DNA of 64,000 nt from the NCBI GenBank assembly GCA_937998355.1, contig CALLDI010000005.1, forward strand, positions 23,039 through 87,038, given 5' to 3'. Shown here in pieces: positions 1 through 6,444 of this stretch (the stretch's first letter is position 1; every line of letters begins with the position of its first letter). The notes below the pieces were generated by a model that worked only from the letters and a program-made list of their open reading frames with translations, did not search any database and was not told where the DNA came from. The stretch comes from an uncultured Eggerthella sp. Its GTDB lineage: Bacteria; Actinomycetota; Coriobacteriia; Coriobacteriales; Eggerthellaceae. A program made the position numbers and the translations under genes.

Positions 1-1
1 T

Positions 2-307
2 CCGCAGGAGCTGAGGCGAACCTATCCGGACATGAGGATCCATCGCGAGAGTGAGGGGCTATACGGCCTTGGCATGACGACGGTGAGAGACCCAATGGGG
101 GTGACGGTTTCCGTCTACGATGCGGAGCGCTCCATAGCCGACATCATCAGGGAGAGGGCGAAGGGCACGGTCAACCCGCAGCTCGTGAGGGACGCCATGA
201 TCGGCTATTTCAGGAAGGACGACCGCGACCTGCCCAGGCTCGCGAAGATGTGCGAGGCGGTGGGCGTGCGCGATGAGCTGCAGAAGTATCTGGAGGTGCT
301 TGGATGA
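2..307 (+). CDS. AbiEi-family antitoxin, C-terminal part (cut by window edge)
   Basis: The frame is open to the left edge, so only the last ~100 residues are seen. The LYGLGMTTV, VYDAERSIADI and KYLEVL segments match the C-terminal half of AbiEi antitoxins of type IV abortive-infection systems, in which AbiEi represses its operon and counteracts the nucleotidyltransferase AbiEii. The stop overlaps a following ATG as ATGA (304-307), the usual AbiEi/AbiEii coupling. That second frame reads only about ten codons before a stop at 336-338, so the partner toxin gene is broken. The family call is by recognition of conserved segments; the N-terminal winged-helix half lies outside the window. Confidence 0.7.
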   Translation, partial: PQELRRTYPDMRIHRESEGLYGLGMTTVRDPMGVTVSVYDAERSIADIIRERAKGTVNPQLVRDAMIGYFRKDDRDLPRLAKMCEAVGVRDELQKYLEVLG

Positions 308-380
308 GCGCAATGAAAAGCGACGCCAGCCTCACTTGAAGACGACGGCAGGTTGCTGACTTGAAACTAACGCCAGAAGA
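304..380 (+). pseudogene. Stub of an abiEii toxin start, followed by direct repeats
   Basis: An ATG overlapping the abiEi stop opens a frame (MSAMKSDASLT) that ends at 338. AbiEii proteins normally run about 300 residues, so only a start-codon stub remains. Just after it come two related 18-mers beginning ACTTGAA at 334 and 359 (25 bases apart, 13 of 18 identical). Multiple repeats of this sort resemble the ends of IS21-family elements, which could explain the truncation. No transposase is visible. That link is an inference. Confidence 0.4.
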
Positions 381-930
381 CTAGCTATGCGACGATCGCC
401 TGTACTTCTGCTTGCTGCTTCGGGGCTTGTCGGGGATGGTTCTCTCGATGAGACCTGCCTCCAGGGCGGGGTTCAAGTAGTTCTTAGTGAAATTGTTCCT
501 GTCGGCGAGCCGCATGGCGTCCATGAGCTCCCTGCCGCTGAGCTCCTGATCGCCTAGGGCATTCAAGAGGCTTGACACTTGTTGGGCGACTTGCTGGGTT
601 GCGTTGTCGGGCAAGCTGTCTTCCAGGCGTTTCTCATCACGGACTTGCTGGGCGTCTTGGGGGGCAACACCGATGTTCATGTTCCAAAGCGTGACGAAGA
701 AGAAGCCGGTCCTCTCCTCGAATCTGGGCATGAAGCGCTTTTCGTAGTTGTCTTCGTTCATGGTGGCCTGGCAAATCTTGCGAAGGCCGCTGCCGCGCCT
801 CTCCATGAAGTGCATGCGCTGGAAGAGGTCGGCGAGCACCGGGTTTCTGCGCAGGCTCGGGATGCTCTCCGTGAGTACGTCGTCGGGAATTCTTCCGCCT
901 TCGAACATGGAACCCGGCGAGGTTAATCGA
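381..930 (-). pseudogene. Truncated AlbA_2 (AAA-4)-type ATP-binding regulator, C-terminal remnant
   Basis: The ~175 to 182 residue product matches the C-terminal part of Schlafen/AlbA_2-type transcriptional regulators (COG2865): SPGSMFEGG, a PSLRRNPVLADLFQ stretch and MERRGSGLRKI, followed by a winged-helix-like tail. Homology extends upstream of the first ATG (908) as VRLTSPGSM to a TAG at about 931-933, so the N-terminal DNA-binding half is gone. The break coincides with the 3' end of the neighbouring abiEii gene, whose last codons overlap this region in another frame. This is most simply an old recombination scar. Expression as a fragment from 908 is possible but nothing supports it. Confidence 0.65.
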
Positions 931-1879
931 ACCTAATCGGCTCAACCAATCCCTTCTCGATGCCAACTTGCAGATTCTGAAGCTTCCACTTCATGGCCGG
1001 AGAAGCAATGGCGTTTCGAAGAGCATCGCTGTTCGAGTCGAAGAGCAGCTCGGGGCGATAATCGCCAGTAGAGAGCGATGCGAGAAACTCGGCCTCTTGT
1101 TCGTTTTGGGGTGCTGTTGCCCAGGAGAGGAACGGTAGCGCAGCGCTTCTCATCTCGTCCAGCGTTGGCCTCTCATCTACGGGGAGAACCGGCCAGAGAA
1201 TCATCTCGATATCTCGCTCTCTTCCGTCGAACCTGGATAGAATGTCTTGCGGCTTGGGAAATGAGGAGGAGAGCGCGAAGTAGAAGATCATGAGAGCATG
1301 GTCTGAAGCATCGTTGCCCGTTGACCAATCGCTTTGCGTCTTCGCTATGCGGCCGATATCGTATAGGTCGCGTGGCACGACTCGCTCGCATATTGCCTTT
1401 AATTTCCCGGCAGCAATTTCGGCGGGGGCGTTGATGGGGAATTTCACAACAGGGCTTTCGAGCTTTGACTTCGCCATGACGGGTGGTAATATCGGCACCC
1501 TGTTTATATAGTCGAGGTCAGCTTTGATGAAATCCGTTGACCCCGTAATGGAAGAAACGTACATCAGCTTGAAGGTGCGTCCCGCATGCCCGCCTCTTCC
1601 AGTGCGCGGGGTATATCCGAGTTCTCTCGCAACAGCCATGACGGCATTCTCGAGCGCATCCCTTACCGGAGCCATCTCGTCAGCCGCGCATTCGCCGATG
1701 TAGTTGATATCTGCGTCAAGCGAGAGCCTTTCGGGCGTCAGCACGAACAGGTTGAGCGCCGTGCCGCCATGGAGGCACACCTTTCCATTCGCGTCTGGAT
1801 GCGAACGGAAACTCTCAAGAAACTCAAGTGTTCGGGCAGCCTTGTCAGCCGAATCCGCATCGAAGATCAAATCGCTCAT
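923..1879 (-). CDS. abiEii: AbiEii-family nucleotidyltransferase toxin
   Basis: This 318-residue protein is a type IV TA toxin of the DUF1814 nucleotidyltransferase family. The nucleotidyltransferase signature is visible: GGTALNL at residues 38-44 followed by DAD at 55-57 as the metal-binding carboxylates. Members of this superfamily transfer nucleotides to RNA or protein targets and block growth; the target here is unknown. The start at 1879 was chosen over the longer frame (1945) because its ATG overlaps the abiEi stop as ATGA, indicating translational coupling, and because conserved sequence begins there. The 3' end runs into the AlbA_2 remnant. Together with the next gene it forms a complete AbiE module inside the integrated island. 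Confidence 0.85.
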   Translation of the reverse strand: MSDLIFDADSADKAARTLEFLESFRSHPDANGKVCLHGGTALNLFVLTPERLSLDADINYIGECAADEMAPVRDALENAVMAVARELGYTPRTGRGGHAGRTFKLMYVSSITGSTDFIKADLDYINRVPILPPVMAKSKLESPVVKFPINAPAEIAAGKLKAICERVVPRDLYDIGRIAKTQSDWSTGNDASDHALMIFYFALSSSFPKPQDILSRFDGRERDIEMILWPVLPVDERPTLDEMRSAALPFLSWATAPQNEQEAEFLASLSTGDYRPELLFDSNSDALRNAIASPAMKWKLQNLQVGIEKGLVEPIRFD

Positions 1880-2640
1880 CCTTCCAACCACCTCTCGCAT
1901 TCCGCTACAGATGCAGGAAGATAGAGTCGCCATTTCCCGTACCATGAATCGGTCACGACATCATGACTTCTCGTGAAGTAGAAGGGGCCCCTTCCTGAAA
2001 TCTCTTCCCGGAGACGCTCAAGTACGCTTTCGGAGACGGACCATTCGCCTTTCTTCGCGTCGAGCAGCCATCCTAGCTTTGCCGCCAGGCTCTTCGAATG
2101 ATTCATCGCCTCGTTTGCCAACCTGGCGGCATCAACGAACTCAATCGCAGAGAGGCTTCTTAGGAGGGCTTCCGATCCTCCGCATCTATCTGGCCTTGTA
2201 AGGCAGTCCAGGATGGTCTGCTCCTTGTCGGTGAACCTCACCGATGTACCATCGGGCAGTCTGCGCTCTTTGGTGGAGACCCCATCGGGCTTCGGATAAC
2301 CCACGTATTCATGTCCGCCCCACTTGATGCGCCTCTCGGTTGAATTCGTGTAGAAGACCACCCTCGATGTTACGTCATGGGTCCCGACAAGCAACGATAG
2401 CGCGCTGTTGTAGGCAAGTACAACGTCTGTTCCGAGCTTCTCTGCCACGGCATACGGGCTCGCCTCATTCGCGCGATAGCGGCCCGTGTTGGATGCGTAG
2501 ACGCCCCTTGCGATGGAGGCAACCTTGCCAGCTCTCTTTGCGCGATAGAGCAGATTCGCGTTATTCTGGGTATCGCCGCAGCTGTCCATAAGCTCCTGGC
2601 GCGTGAACACCGGATGGGTTTCGATGTAGCCTTCGATCAT
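1876..2640 (-). CDS. abiEi: AbiEi-family antitoxin and autorepressor
   Basis: This 254-residue product has an N-terminal winged-helix segment (residues 1-50, FTRQELMDSC then an ARGVYAS wing) and a C-terminal antitoxin domain, the layout of AbiEi. It should repress its own operon and neutralise AbiEii without forming a stable complex, as known for type IV systems. It is the first gene of the pair and its stop overlaps the abiEii ATG by four bases. The upstream region is AT-rich and carries inverted TTTACAA (2652-2658) and TTGTAAA (2704-2710) arms flanking a TATAAT on the minus strand (2686-2691). These are plausible self-binding sites. Confidence 0.85.
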   Translation of the reverse strand: MIEGYIETHPVFTRQELMDSCGDTQNNANLLYRAKRAGKVASIARGVYASNTGRYRANEASPYAVAEKLGTDVVLAYNSALSLLVGTHDVTSRVVFYTNSTERRIKWGGHEYVGYPKPDGVSTKERRLPDGTSVRFTDKEQTILDCLTRPDRCGGSEALLRSLSAIEFVDAARLANEAMNHSKSLAAKLGWLLDAKKGEWSVSESVLERLREEISGRGPFYFTRSHDVVTDSWYGKWRLYLPASVAECERWLEG

Positions 2641-2651
2641 GATGATTCCTG

Positions 2652-2710
2652 TTTACAATTGCTCCTAGAAAATAATACTAATGATATTATATGAACATCT
2701 AATTTGTAAA
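2652..2710 (-). promoter_or_regulatory. AbiE promoter with inverted TTTACAA arms
   Basis: Reading leftward, a TATAAT occupies 2691-2686 and the inverted heptamers TTTACAA/TTGTAAA sit at 2652-2658 and 2704-2710, about 52 bases apart. AbiEi proteins are known to bind inverted repeats in their own promoters. A TTGTCA at 2716-2711 could be the -35 box with a long 19-base spacer. Assignment rests on sequence only. Confidence 0.4.
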
Positions 2711-2715
2711 TGACA

Positions 2716-2744
2716 AGCTGCTGGGACAAATTGTCCCAGCAGCT
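2716..2744. terminator. Perfect 14-bp hairpin after the integrase gene
   Basis: Two perfect 14-base arms (AGCTGCTGGGACAA and its complement) with a one-base centre lie just past the integrase stop and upstream of the abiE promoter. In the integrase direction it is followed by TTGTCATTTA, so the U-tract is poor. It probably insulates integrase transcription from abiE, but it also abuts the abiE promoter and might have a regulatory role. Confidence 0.5.
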
Positions 2745-2755
2745 ATGTCCAATGG

Positions 2756-4054
2756 CTAGCACGTTCTTTCAAGCACCATGAGCATAGCCCGAAGCTCTTC
2801 GATTGAGAACGGTATCGACTCAGGGGCAAGGTTGCCGATTCTGCTCGGGTCTGAAAAAGGCTGCTGCTCGATTTCTGCGCGGCGCTGCTCCACATCGCGC
2901 TGGAAGACGCTCAAGGTGTCATCAAATGCGCCCTCAATATATTTAACAGCCTGCATCTTGGCCTCTGGATCAACATCGGCGTAGATGTCGAGCGTCATGG
3001 ATGCGTTCGCGTGCCCTAGGTATGCTGACACCGTGCGCACATCCGCCCCCTCGGCGATCATGAATGTGGCGAAGGTGTGACGCAAATCGTGCAAGGTGCA
3101 CTCGAAGCCGTTCATCTTGCAAAACGCGGCGAAGTCCTTGCCGAGCTGCGTGGGGTTGTAGGGGCGGCTCTCAGTCTCAAGCGTTCCCAGGATGTAGGCA
3201 TCATCGATCTTGACTTTCAGCTTGTCGCACATCCATTTCACGTCGTCGCGCATACCCTTCAGCATCTCATAGGTGTGAGCCGTAAGCGGAATGGAACGCA
3301 TCTTGCCCGCCTTGGGCTCCTTCAGGTAGAAGCCGCCATCGCCATTTCCGAGGGCATGGGAGACGGTGATGGTCCTCTTGTCCACATCGAAGTCGCTCCA
3401 GCGAAGGGCGCATACCTCGGCTCGTCTCATGCCGGTCGTGAGGATTATCTCTATTGCGACTGCCATAGCGGCGGGTTGTGCGCGGCGGGCGAGGTCGAGC
3501 ATGCGGCTTCTGTTCTCACGCGAGAGGGCGTTGATCTTTGGCTTTACGCGCTTCGGAGGTTTGCAGAAGTTGCACGGGTTCTTGGTCAGAAGGTCTTGGG
3601 CTAGAGCGTAGTTCAGGGCTTGCTTCAGGAGCATGAAGCACTTTGAGATGCTCTTGGGCGAGTACCCGTCCTCAGACATCTTGGCCATCCAGGCATTGAC
3701 TGCCGGTATGTTGAGGTCTCGCAGCTCTATAGCACCGATATACTTGCACATCATCTTCGCTTCGCTCCGATAGCCGCGTATTGTGGATGCCTCGATGGTT
3801 TTCGACTGCACCTTGTAATCCAGGAACAGGTTAATGAACTGACGAGTGGTCATGTCCGTAGACGCCGAGAAGCCCTTTAGCTCCAACTCCACTATCAGAT
3901 CGCATCTTGCCTGCTCGGCCTGCTTCCTCGTCTTTCCCTCGACCGTGTGATAGGTGGGAACCTCGTCTCCCGTGAGAGGGTCGATATGGGTCAGCGTGAC
4001 CTCCCATTTGTCCGTATTTCTGCGCCGTCTCAGGCTTTTCGGCTTGTACTGCAT
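2756..4054 (-). CDS. int: Tyrosine-type site-specific integrase
   Basis: This 432-residue integrase has an N-terminal arm-binding segment (about 1-70), a SAM-like core-binding domain (about 75-170) and a catalytic domain with the expected residues: R in TTGMRRAE (about 210), K near KEPKAGK (about 248), H and R in HDLRHTF (322, 325), H in YLGHAN (348) and nucleophile Y in LDIYAD (358). The start MQYKPKSL at 4054 follows an AAAGGA ribosome site; a longer frame to 4144 only translates the repeat array upstream. It lies about 220 bases from a tRNA 3'-end direct repeat, its likely attachment site. It resembles integrases of ICEs and prophages of Gram-positive bacteria. Confidence 0.93.
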   Translation of the reverse strand: MQYKPKSLRRRRNTDKWEVTLTHIDPLTGDEVPTYHTVEGKTRKQAEQARCDLIVELELKGFSASTDMTTRQFINLFLDYKVQSKTIEASTIRGYRSEAKMMCKYIGAIELRDLNIPAVNAWMAKMSEDGYSPKSISKCFMLLKQALNYALAQDLLTKNPCNFCKPPKRVKPKINALSRENRSRMLDLARRAQPAAMAVAIEIILTTGMRRAEVCALRWSDFDVDKRTITVSHALGNGDGGFYLKEPKAGKMRSIPLTAHTYEMLKGMRDDVKWMCDKLKVKIDDAYILGTLETESRPYNPTQLGKDFAAFCKMNGFECTLHDLRHTFATFMIAEGADVRTVSAYLGHANASMTLDIYADVDPEAKMQAVKYIEGAFDDTLSVFQRDVEQRRAEIEQQPFSDPSRIGNLAPESIPFSIEELRAMLMVLERTC

Positions 4055-4100
4055 GTCATGTCCTTTCCCTGCGTTATCCACATTTCTGGGCGGAAAAATG

Positions 4101-4142
4101 TGACCACCAAATGACCACCTTAGTGACCACCAAATGACCACC
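4101..4142. repeat. Four TGACCACC repeats at helical spacing upstream of int
   Basis: TGACCACC occurs at 4101, 4112, 4124 and 4135, that is every 11, 12 and 11 bases, so all four copies face nearly the same side of the helix. The array lies between the integrase start and the attachment repeat. This is where arm-type integrase or excisionase sites are expected. Confidence 0.7.
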
Positions 4143-4273
4143 AAATCGCGTCAAAAAAGCTGGAAAACATGACATTGCGTGAATATGCATGAGAAAGTAA
4201 AACAGTCTCTGGCCAGCGGATTCAGTTGGATGTGGTGACTGGGACTAAGCCAGCAAATCGGGTTTGAATCGCT

Positions 4274-4317
4274 CATAACCCGGAGGCCGTAGGTTCAAAT
4301 CCTGCCCCCGCGACCAA
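4274..4317 (+). repeat. attR/attL: Attachment-site repeat 1 (tRNA-Met-like 3' half)
   Basis: This 44-base sequence starting with CATAACCCGG is the 3' half of a tRNA from the CAT anticodon to the CCA end. It includes the C-C-C strand of the anticodon stem and a GTTCAAAT T-loop. It is identical over all 44 bases to 5602-5645. The preceding bases do not supply a matching 5' half, so this is not a functional tRNA gene. The three Cs suggest initiator tRNA-Met, but the elongator type cannot be excluded. A crossover at the anticodon loop is typical for tyrosine recombinases. Confidence 0.88.
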
Positions 4318-4324
4318 TAATAAC

Positions 4325-4365
4325 GAGGTTAGACAGTTTTTTGTCTGACCTCTTTTCTCTTTTTA
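4325..4365 (+). terminator. Rho-independent terminator after tRNA fragment 1
   Basis: A stem from GAGGTTAGACA to TGTCTGACCTC with one G-T wobble encloses a T-rich loop and is followed by TTTTCTCTTTTT. It sits eight bases after the tRNA-like CCA, where a tRNA terminator would be. It differs from the one after copy 2. Confidence 0.75.
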
Positions 4366-4424
4366 GGGCGAGAGTGCGACCGAAAATACCAAAACGGGGC
4401 GCAATATATTATTTGATGTTATCG

Positions 4425-5318
4425 TTATGATTGTCGTGGCGCGATATCAAAAAAGTCGTTGTAGTCTTTTTCGCTCACCTTGTATCCTTTGAGGTCTACA
4501 TAAAGCTCCTCTTCGGTAATGCCGTATCCAATGATTACCTTTTCTACATATTCAATAACTTTGGGATCAATATCTTTTGCTGCTATTTGATATGCGATGT
4601 TCTTTCGTGGGTTGAATATTCCCAATTTTTCTACTGTTTGAAACTCTTCTACCTTCGAACGTTTCCCCATTAGGTAATACATAAGTATTTGTAGAGTATC
4701 TTTTTTCAATATCCAATTTTTGGTGTTTTTCAAATCCCATATCGTATCTTTTGTCAGAAAATCACCATCACCGCTACTAACTACAACTGAATACCCCCCT
4801 GGAAATGTTGGCCCACTTACAGTAATCGGTCCGTAAAGTTGAAGAAAATCAAGCGTCCGACTCACCATTGTATGTATGTTATGTATCGCTGCCTTATCAG
4901 GGTAAATGTTACTCACCGGTTTGTAATAATCTACCCCCGCTCTAAAAGCAGCATCAAAACCAGCCAGTTTGCAGGCAGCTACAATTGTTTCGTCGTCTAA
5001 ACGTTTCACTTTACGCAGTAGTTTTTTTGCTGTTTTGACTGGCTTCTCTTTCTTAAAATAAGGGTTTTCTTCAAGTTTTCTCGCTCCTGCAAGTGAGATC
5101 TTAAACGCTGTTTCCGCTGGTGTTCCTGTAAGAAAACGGGTGAGATAATCAACCGCCATACCCATAATCCCACCACCCGATTTGCCGTCCAGATTGCATT
5201 CAAGGATTTCATCCTCACCGGGTCCTAACACGGTCTTCTTAAACGACCGCAAGGGCAGCAATCCCAATCGTGGTTGCCAAACTATTCTCCATGCCGCCCT
5301 GCGACTAACTGAATACAT
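4425..5318 (-). CDS. PD-(D/E)XK-like protein of unknown function, sole cargo of the att cassette
   Basis: The 297-residue product resembles an uncharacterised Gram-positive family. Its N-terminal part carries a GGIMGMAVDYLTRF segment (about 49-62). The C-terminal part has a nuclease-like core: GDGD at 183-186, then WDLKNTK with D195 and K197, then a helix TLQILMYYLMG. The D...D-x-K arrangement is that of PD-(D/E)XK enzymes, so it may cut or bind nucleic acid, but no activity is established. Base composition is much lower in GC than the neighbours, indicating transfer. The long frame from 5318 was kept because the DEILECNLDGKSGG segment before the first conserved block looks part of the fold. 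A start near 5165 is the alternative. Confidence 0.6.
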   Translation of the reverse strand: MYSVSRRAAWRIVWQPRLGLLPLRSFKKTVLGPGEDEILECNLDGKSGGGIMGMAVDYLTRFLTGTPAETAFKISLAGARKLEENPYFKKEKPVKTAKKLLRKVKRLDDETIVAACKLAGFDAAFRAGVDYYKPVSNIYPDKAAIHNIHTMVSRTLDFLQLYGPITVSGPTFPGGYSVVVSSGDGDFLTKDTIWDLKNTKNWILKKDTLQILMYYLMGKRSKVEEFQTVEKLGIFNPRKNIAYQIAAKDIDPKVIEYVEKVIIGYGITEEELYVDLKGYKVSEKDYNDFFDIAPRQS

Positions 5319-5601
5319 GCCTATCCTCTCTGCACTGCCATTTCATTTATTCATTATTAAATACAAAACTTGCCTGCGAGAAACCTTGAAAGGGAGTTTC
5401 CACAAGCATTATCGCTCCTAATCAAACCCCAATCTGAAAGTTTCTATCGGAGCTTTTCGGAGCATTCCTTCTAAAACGCTTTGTCACCATAATCTCAATT
5501 GAGTATATTCGCTTCCTTTCATCCGAACCATAGATGAAGTTCGTTGATGAGCAGCCGCTAGAACAGTAAGACGCCGACGAAGCGGGAACGCCACTGTTTC
5601 C
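5319..5601. other. AT-rich non-coding end of the cassette
   Basis: Only short frames without family resemblance occur here. No terminal inverted repeats or tRNA 5' half were found next to the second att copy. Confidence 0.5.
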
Positions 5602-5645
5602 CATAACCCGGAGGCCGTAGGTTCAAATCCTGCCCCCGCGACCAA
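5602..5645 (+). repeat. attR: Attachment-site repeat 2, boundary with resident chromosome
   Basis: This copy is identical over 44 bases to 4274-4317, again starting at CAT and ending CCAA. As the rightmost copy, followed by its own terminator and ordinary chromosomal genes, it most likely represents the original 3' end of the target tRNA gene. The intact tRNA would be rebuilt at the far left end of the island, outside the window. Confidence 0.85.
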
Positions 5646-5652
5646 ATTCTTG

Positions 5653-5682
5653 AAGACAGGCTTTTACGCCTGTCTTTTTTTC
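5653..5682. terminator. Terminator shared by the tRNA site and the tetR gene
   Basis: A 9-bp stem AAGACAGGC/GCCTGTCTT with a short loop is followed by seven Ts on the plus strand. The tetR stop codon (5664-5666) lies inside it, so it probably serves both directions. Confidence 0.8.
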
Positions 5683-6233
5683 ATACGGCTGAAACGATGC
5701 AAGGTCTCCTCGCCAACGAAGCTCGCGATCAAGGCCATGCCGTCCTCTATGCTGAGCATCTCCTCGCGCATCGAGCACGACACGAGCGCATCCATCGCTC
5801 CGCTTATCACGAAATCGAGTAGGACTTGGTCTTCCAAGCTCAAACTCTCGACTCCGCCTTTGAGCTGATCGGCCCAAAGGGACTTGCTTCGTTGGACAGC
5901 GAGCGGTTTGAGCGAGGGGCGCTTCGCTAGAAGACGATACGCGCGCTCGGATCCGCGTTTCACCTCATCGTCCAGCTTCAAGGGACCGCGTTGCTCGATG
6001 CTCTCGATGATCGCTATCGGAATGGCCGGAGAAAAAAGCTGTTCGACCACGCTCAAGGTCAGATCGTCGATATTGTCGAAATGATAATAGAACGTATCGC
6101 GATTGCAGTGAGCACGCTCCGTCAAAGCAGAGACCGTGATCCGCTCTTCAGGCATGCTCGCGATGTCAATATAGGCATCGATGAGACGCTGTCGGGCGCC
6201 AGGCCCTGCATGATCTTTTCGCGGTCTAGCCAA
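5664..6233 (-). CDS. TetR-family transcriptional regulator
   Basis: This 189-residue protein has an N-terminal HTH of TetR type (ITVSALTERAHCNRDTFYYHFDNIDDL, about residues 33-57), with the FYYHF recognition-helix motif, and a helical ligand-binding C-terminal part. It is divergent from the fabH-like gene, suggesting local control. A CGACA-CT-TGTCG palindrome at 6308-6319 in the shared intergenic region is a candidate operator. It is the first chromosomal gene after the island, and its 3' end overlaps the terminator that follows the att site. The ligand is unknown. Confidence 0.88.
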   Translation of the reverse strand: MARPRKDHAGPGARQRLIDAYIDIASMPEERITVSALTERAHCNRDTFYYHFDNIDDLTLSVVEQLFSPAIPIAIIESIEQRGPLKLDDEVKRGSERAYRLLAKRPSLKPLAVQRSKSLWADQLKGGVESLSLEDQVLLDFVISGAMDALVSCSMREEMLSIEDGMALIASFVGEETLHRFSRMKKRQA

Positions 6234-6307
6234 AACTCCCCCTCATTCCGACGTTCGAGCTCCTATTGAGGATTTTATGAGCGGATCGATGTTCCTATCA
6301 TAGAATA

Positions 6308-6319
6308 CGACACTTGTCG
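6308..6319. promoter_or_regulatory. Candidate TetR operator palindrome
   Basis: The perfect 12-base palindrome CGACACTTGTCG lies midway between the divergent tetR and fabH-like genes. A TATAAT at 6404-6409 is the likely -10 of the fabH-like gene. The palindrome is short for TetR sites, so confidence is limited. Confidence 0.35.
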
Positions 6320-6444
6320 GGTTCAGAGAACGCTCAAAAGTGGCTTGACCCTCGATCGTCGCCAATGGGCTTTCTGCAGATGAATCTTGCTTCCAACACG
6401 GCTTATAATGGATGCGAACACGAGGTTTGACATCTGGAGGAAAC

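Larger units (their letters stand above)
4318..5645. mobile_element. Integrase-less cassette between tandem att repeats
   Basis: The 1.28 kb between the two 44-base repeats is visibly richer in A+T than both flanks and holds a single long gene (4425-5318, minus). It has no integrase of its own. The simplest reading is a small satellite or passenger cassette mobilised by an integrase using the same tRNA site, such as the adjacent int, or the remnant of a larger element. Bases 5319-5601 contain no convincing gene. Confidence 0.6.

Noticed and set aside
4200..4317. Possible intact tRNA-Met gene ending at 4316
   Set aside because: The expected 5' acceptor strand and D-arm are missing upstream; only the half from the anticodon onward is present.
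5422..5604. 60-residue minus-strand frame in the cassette end
   Set aside because: No ribosome site, no family resemblance, and it runs into the att repeat.
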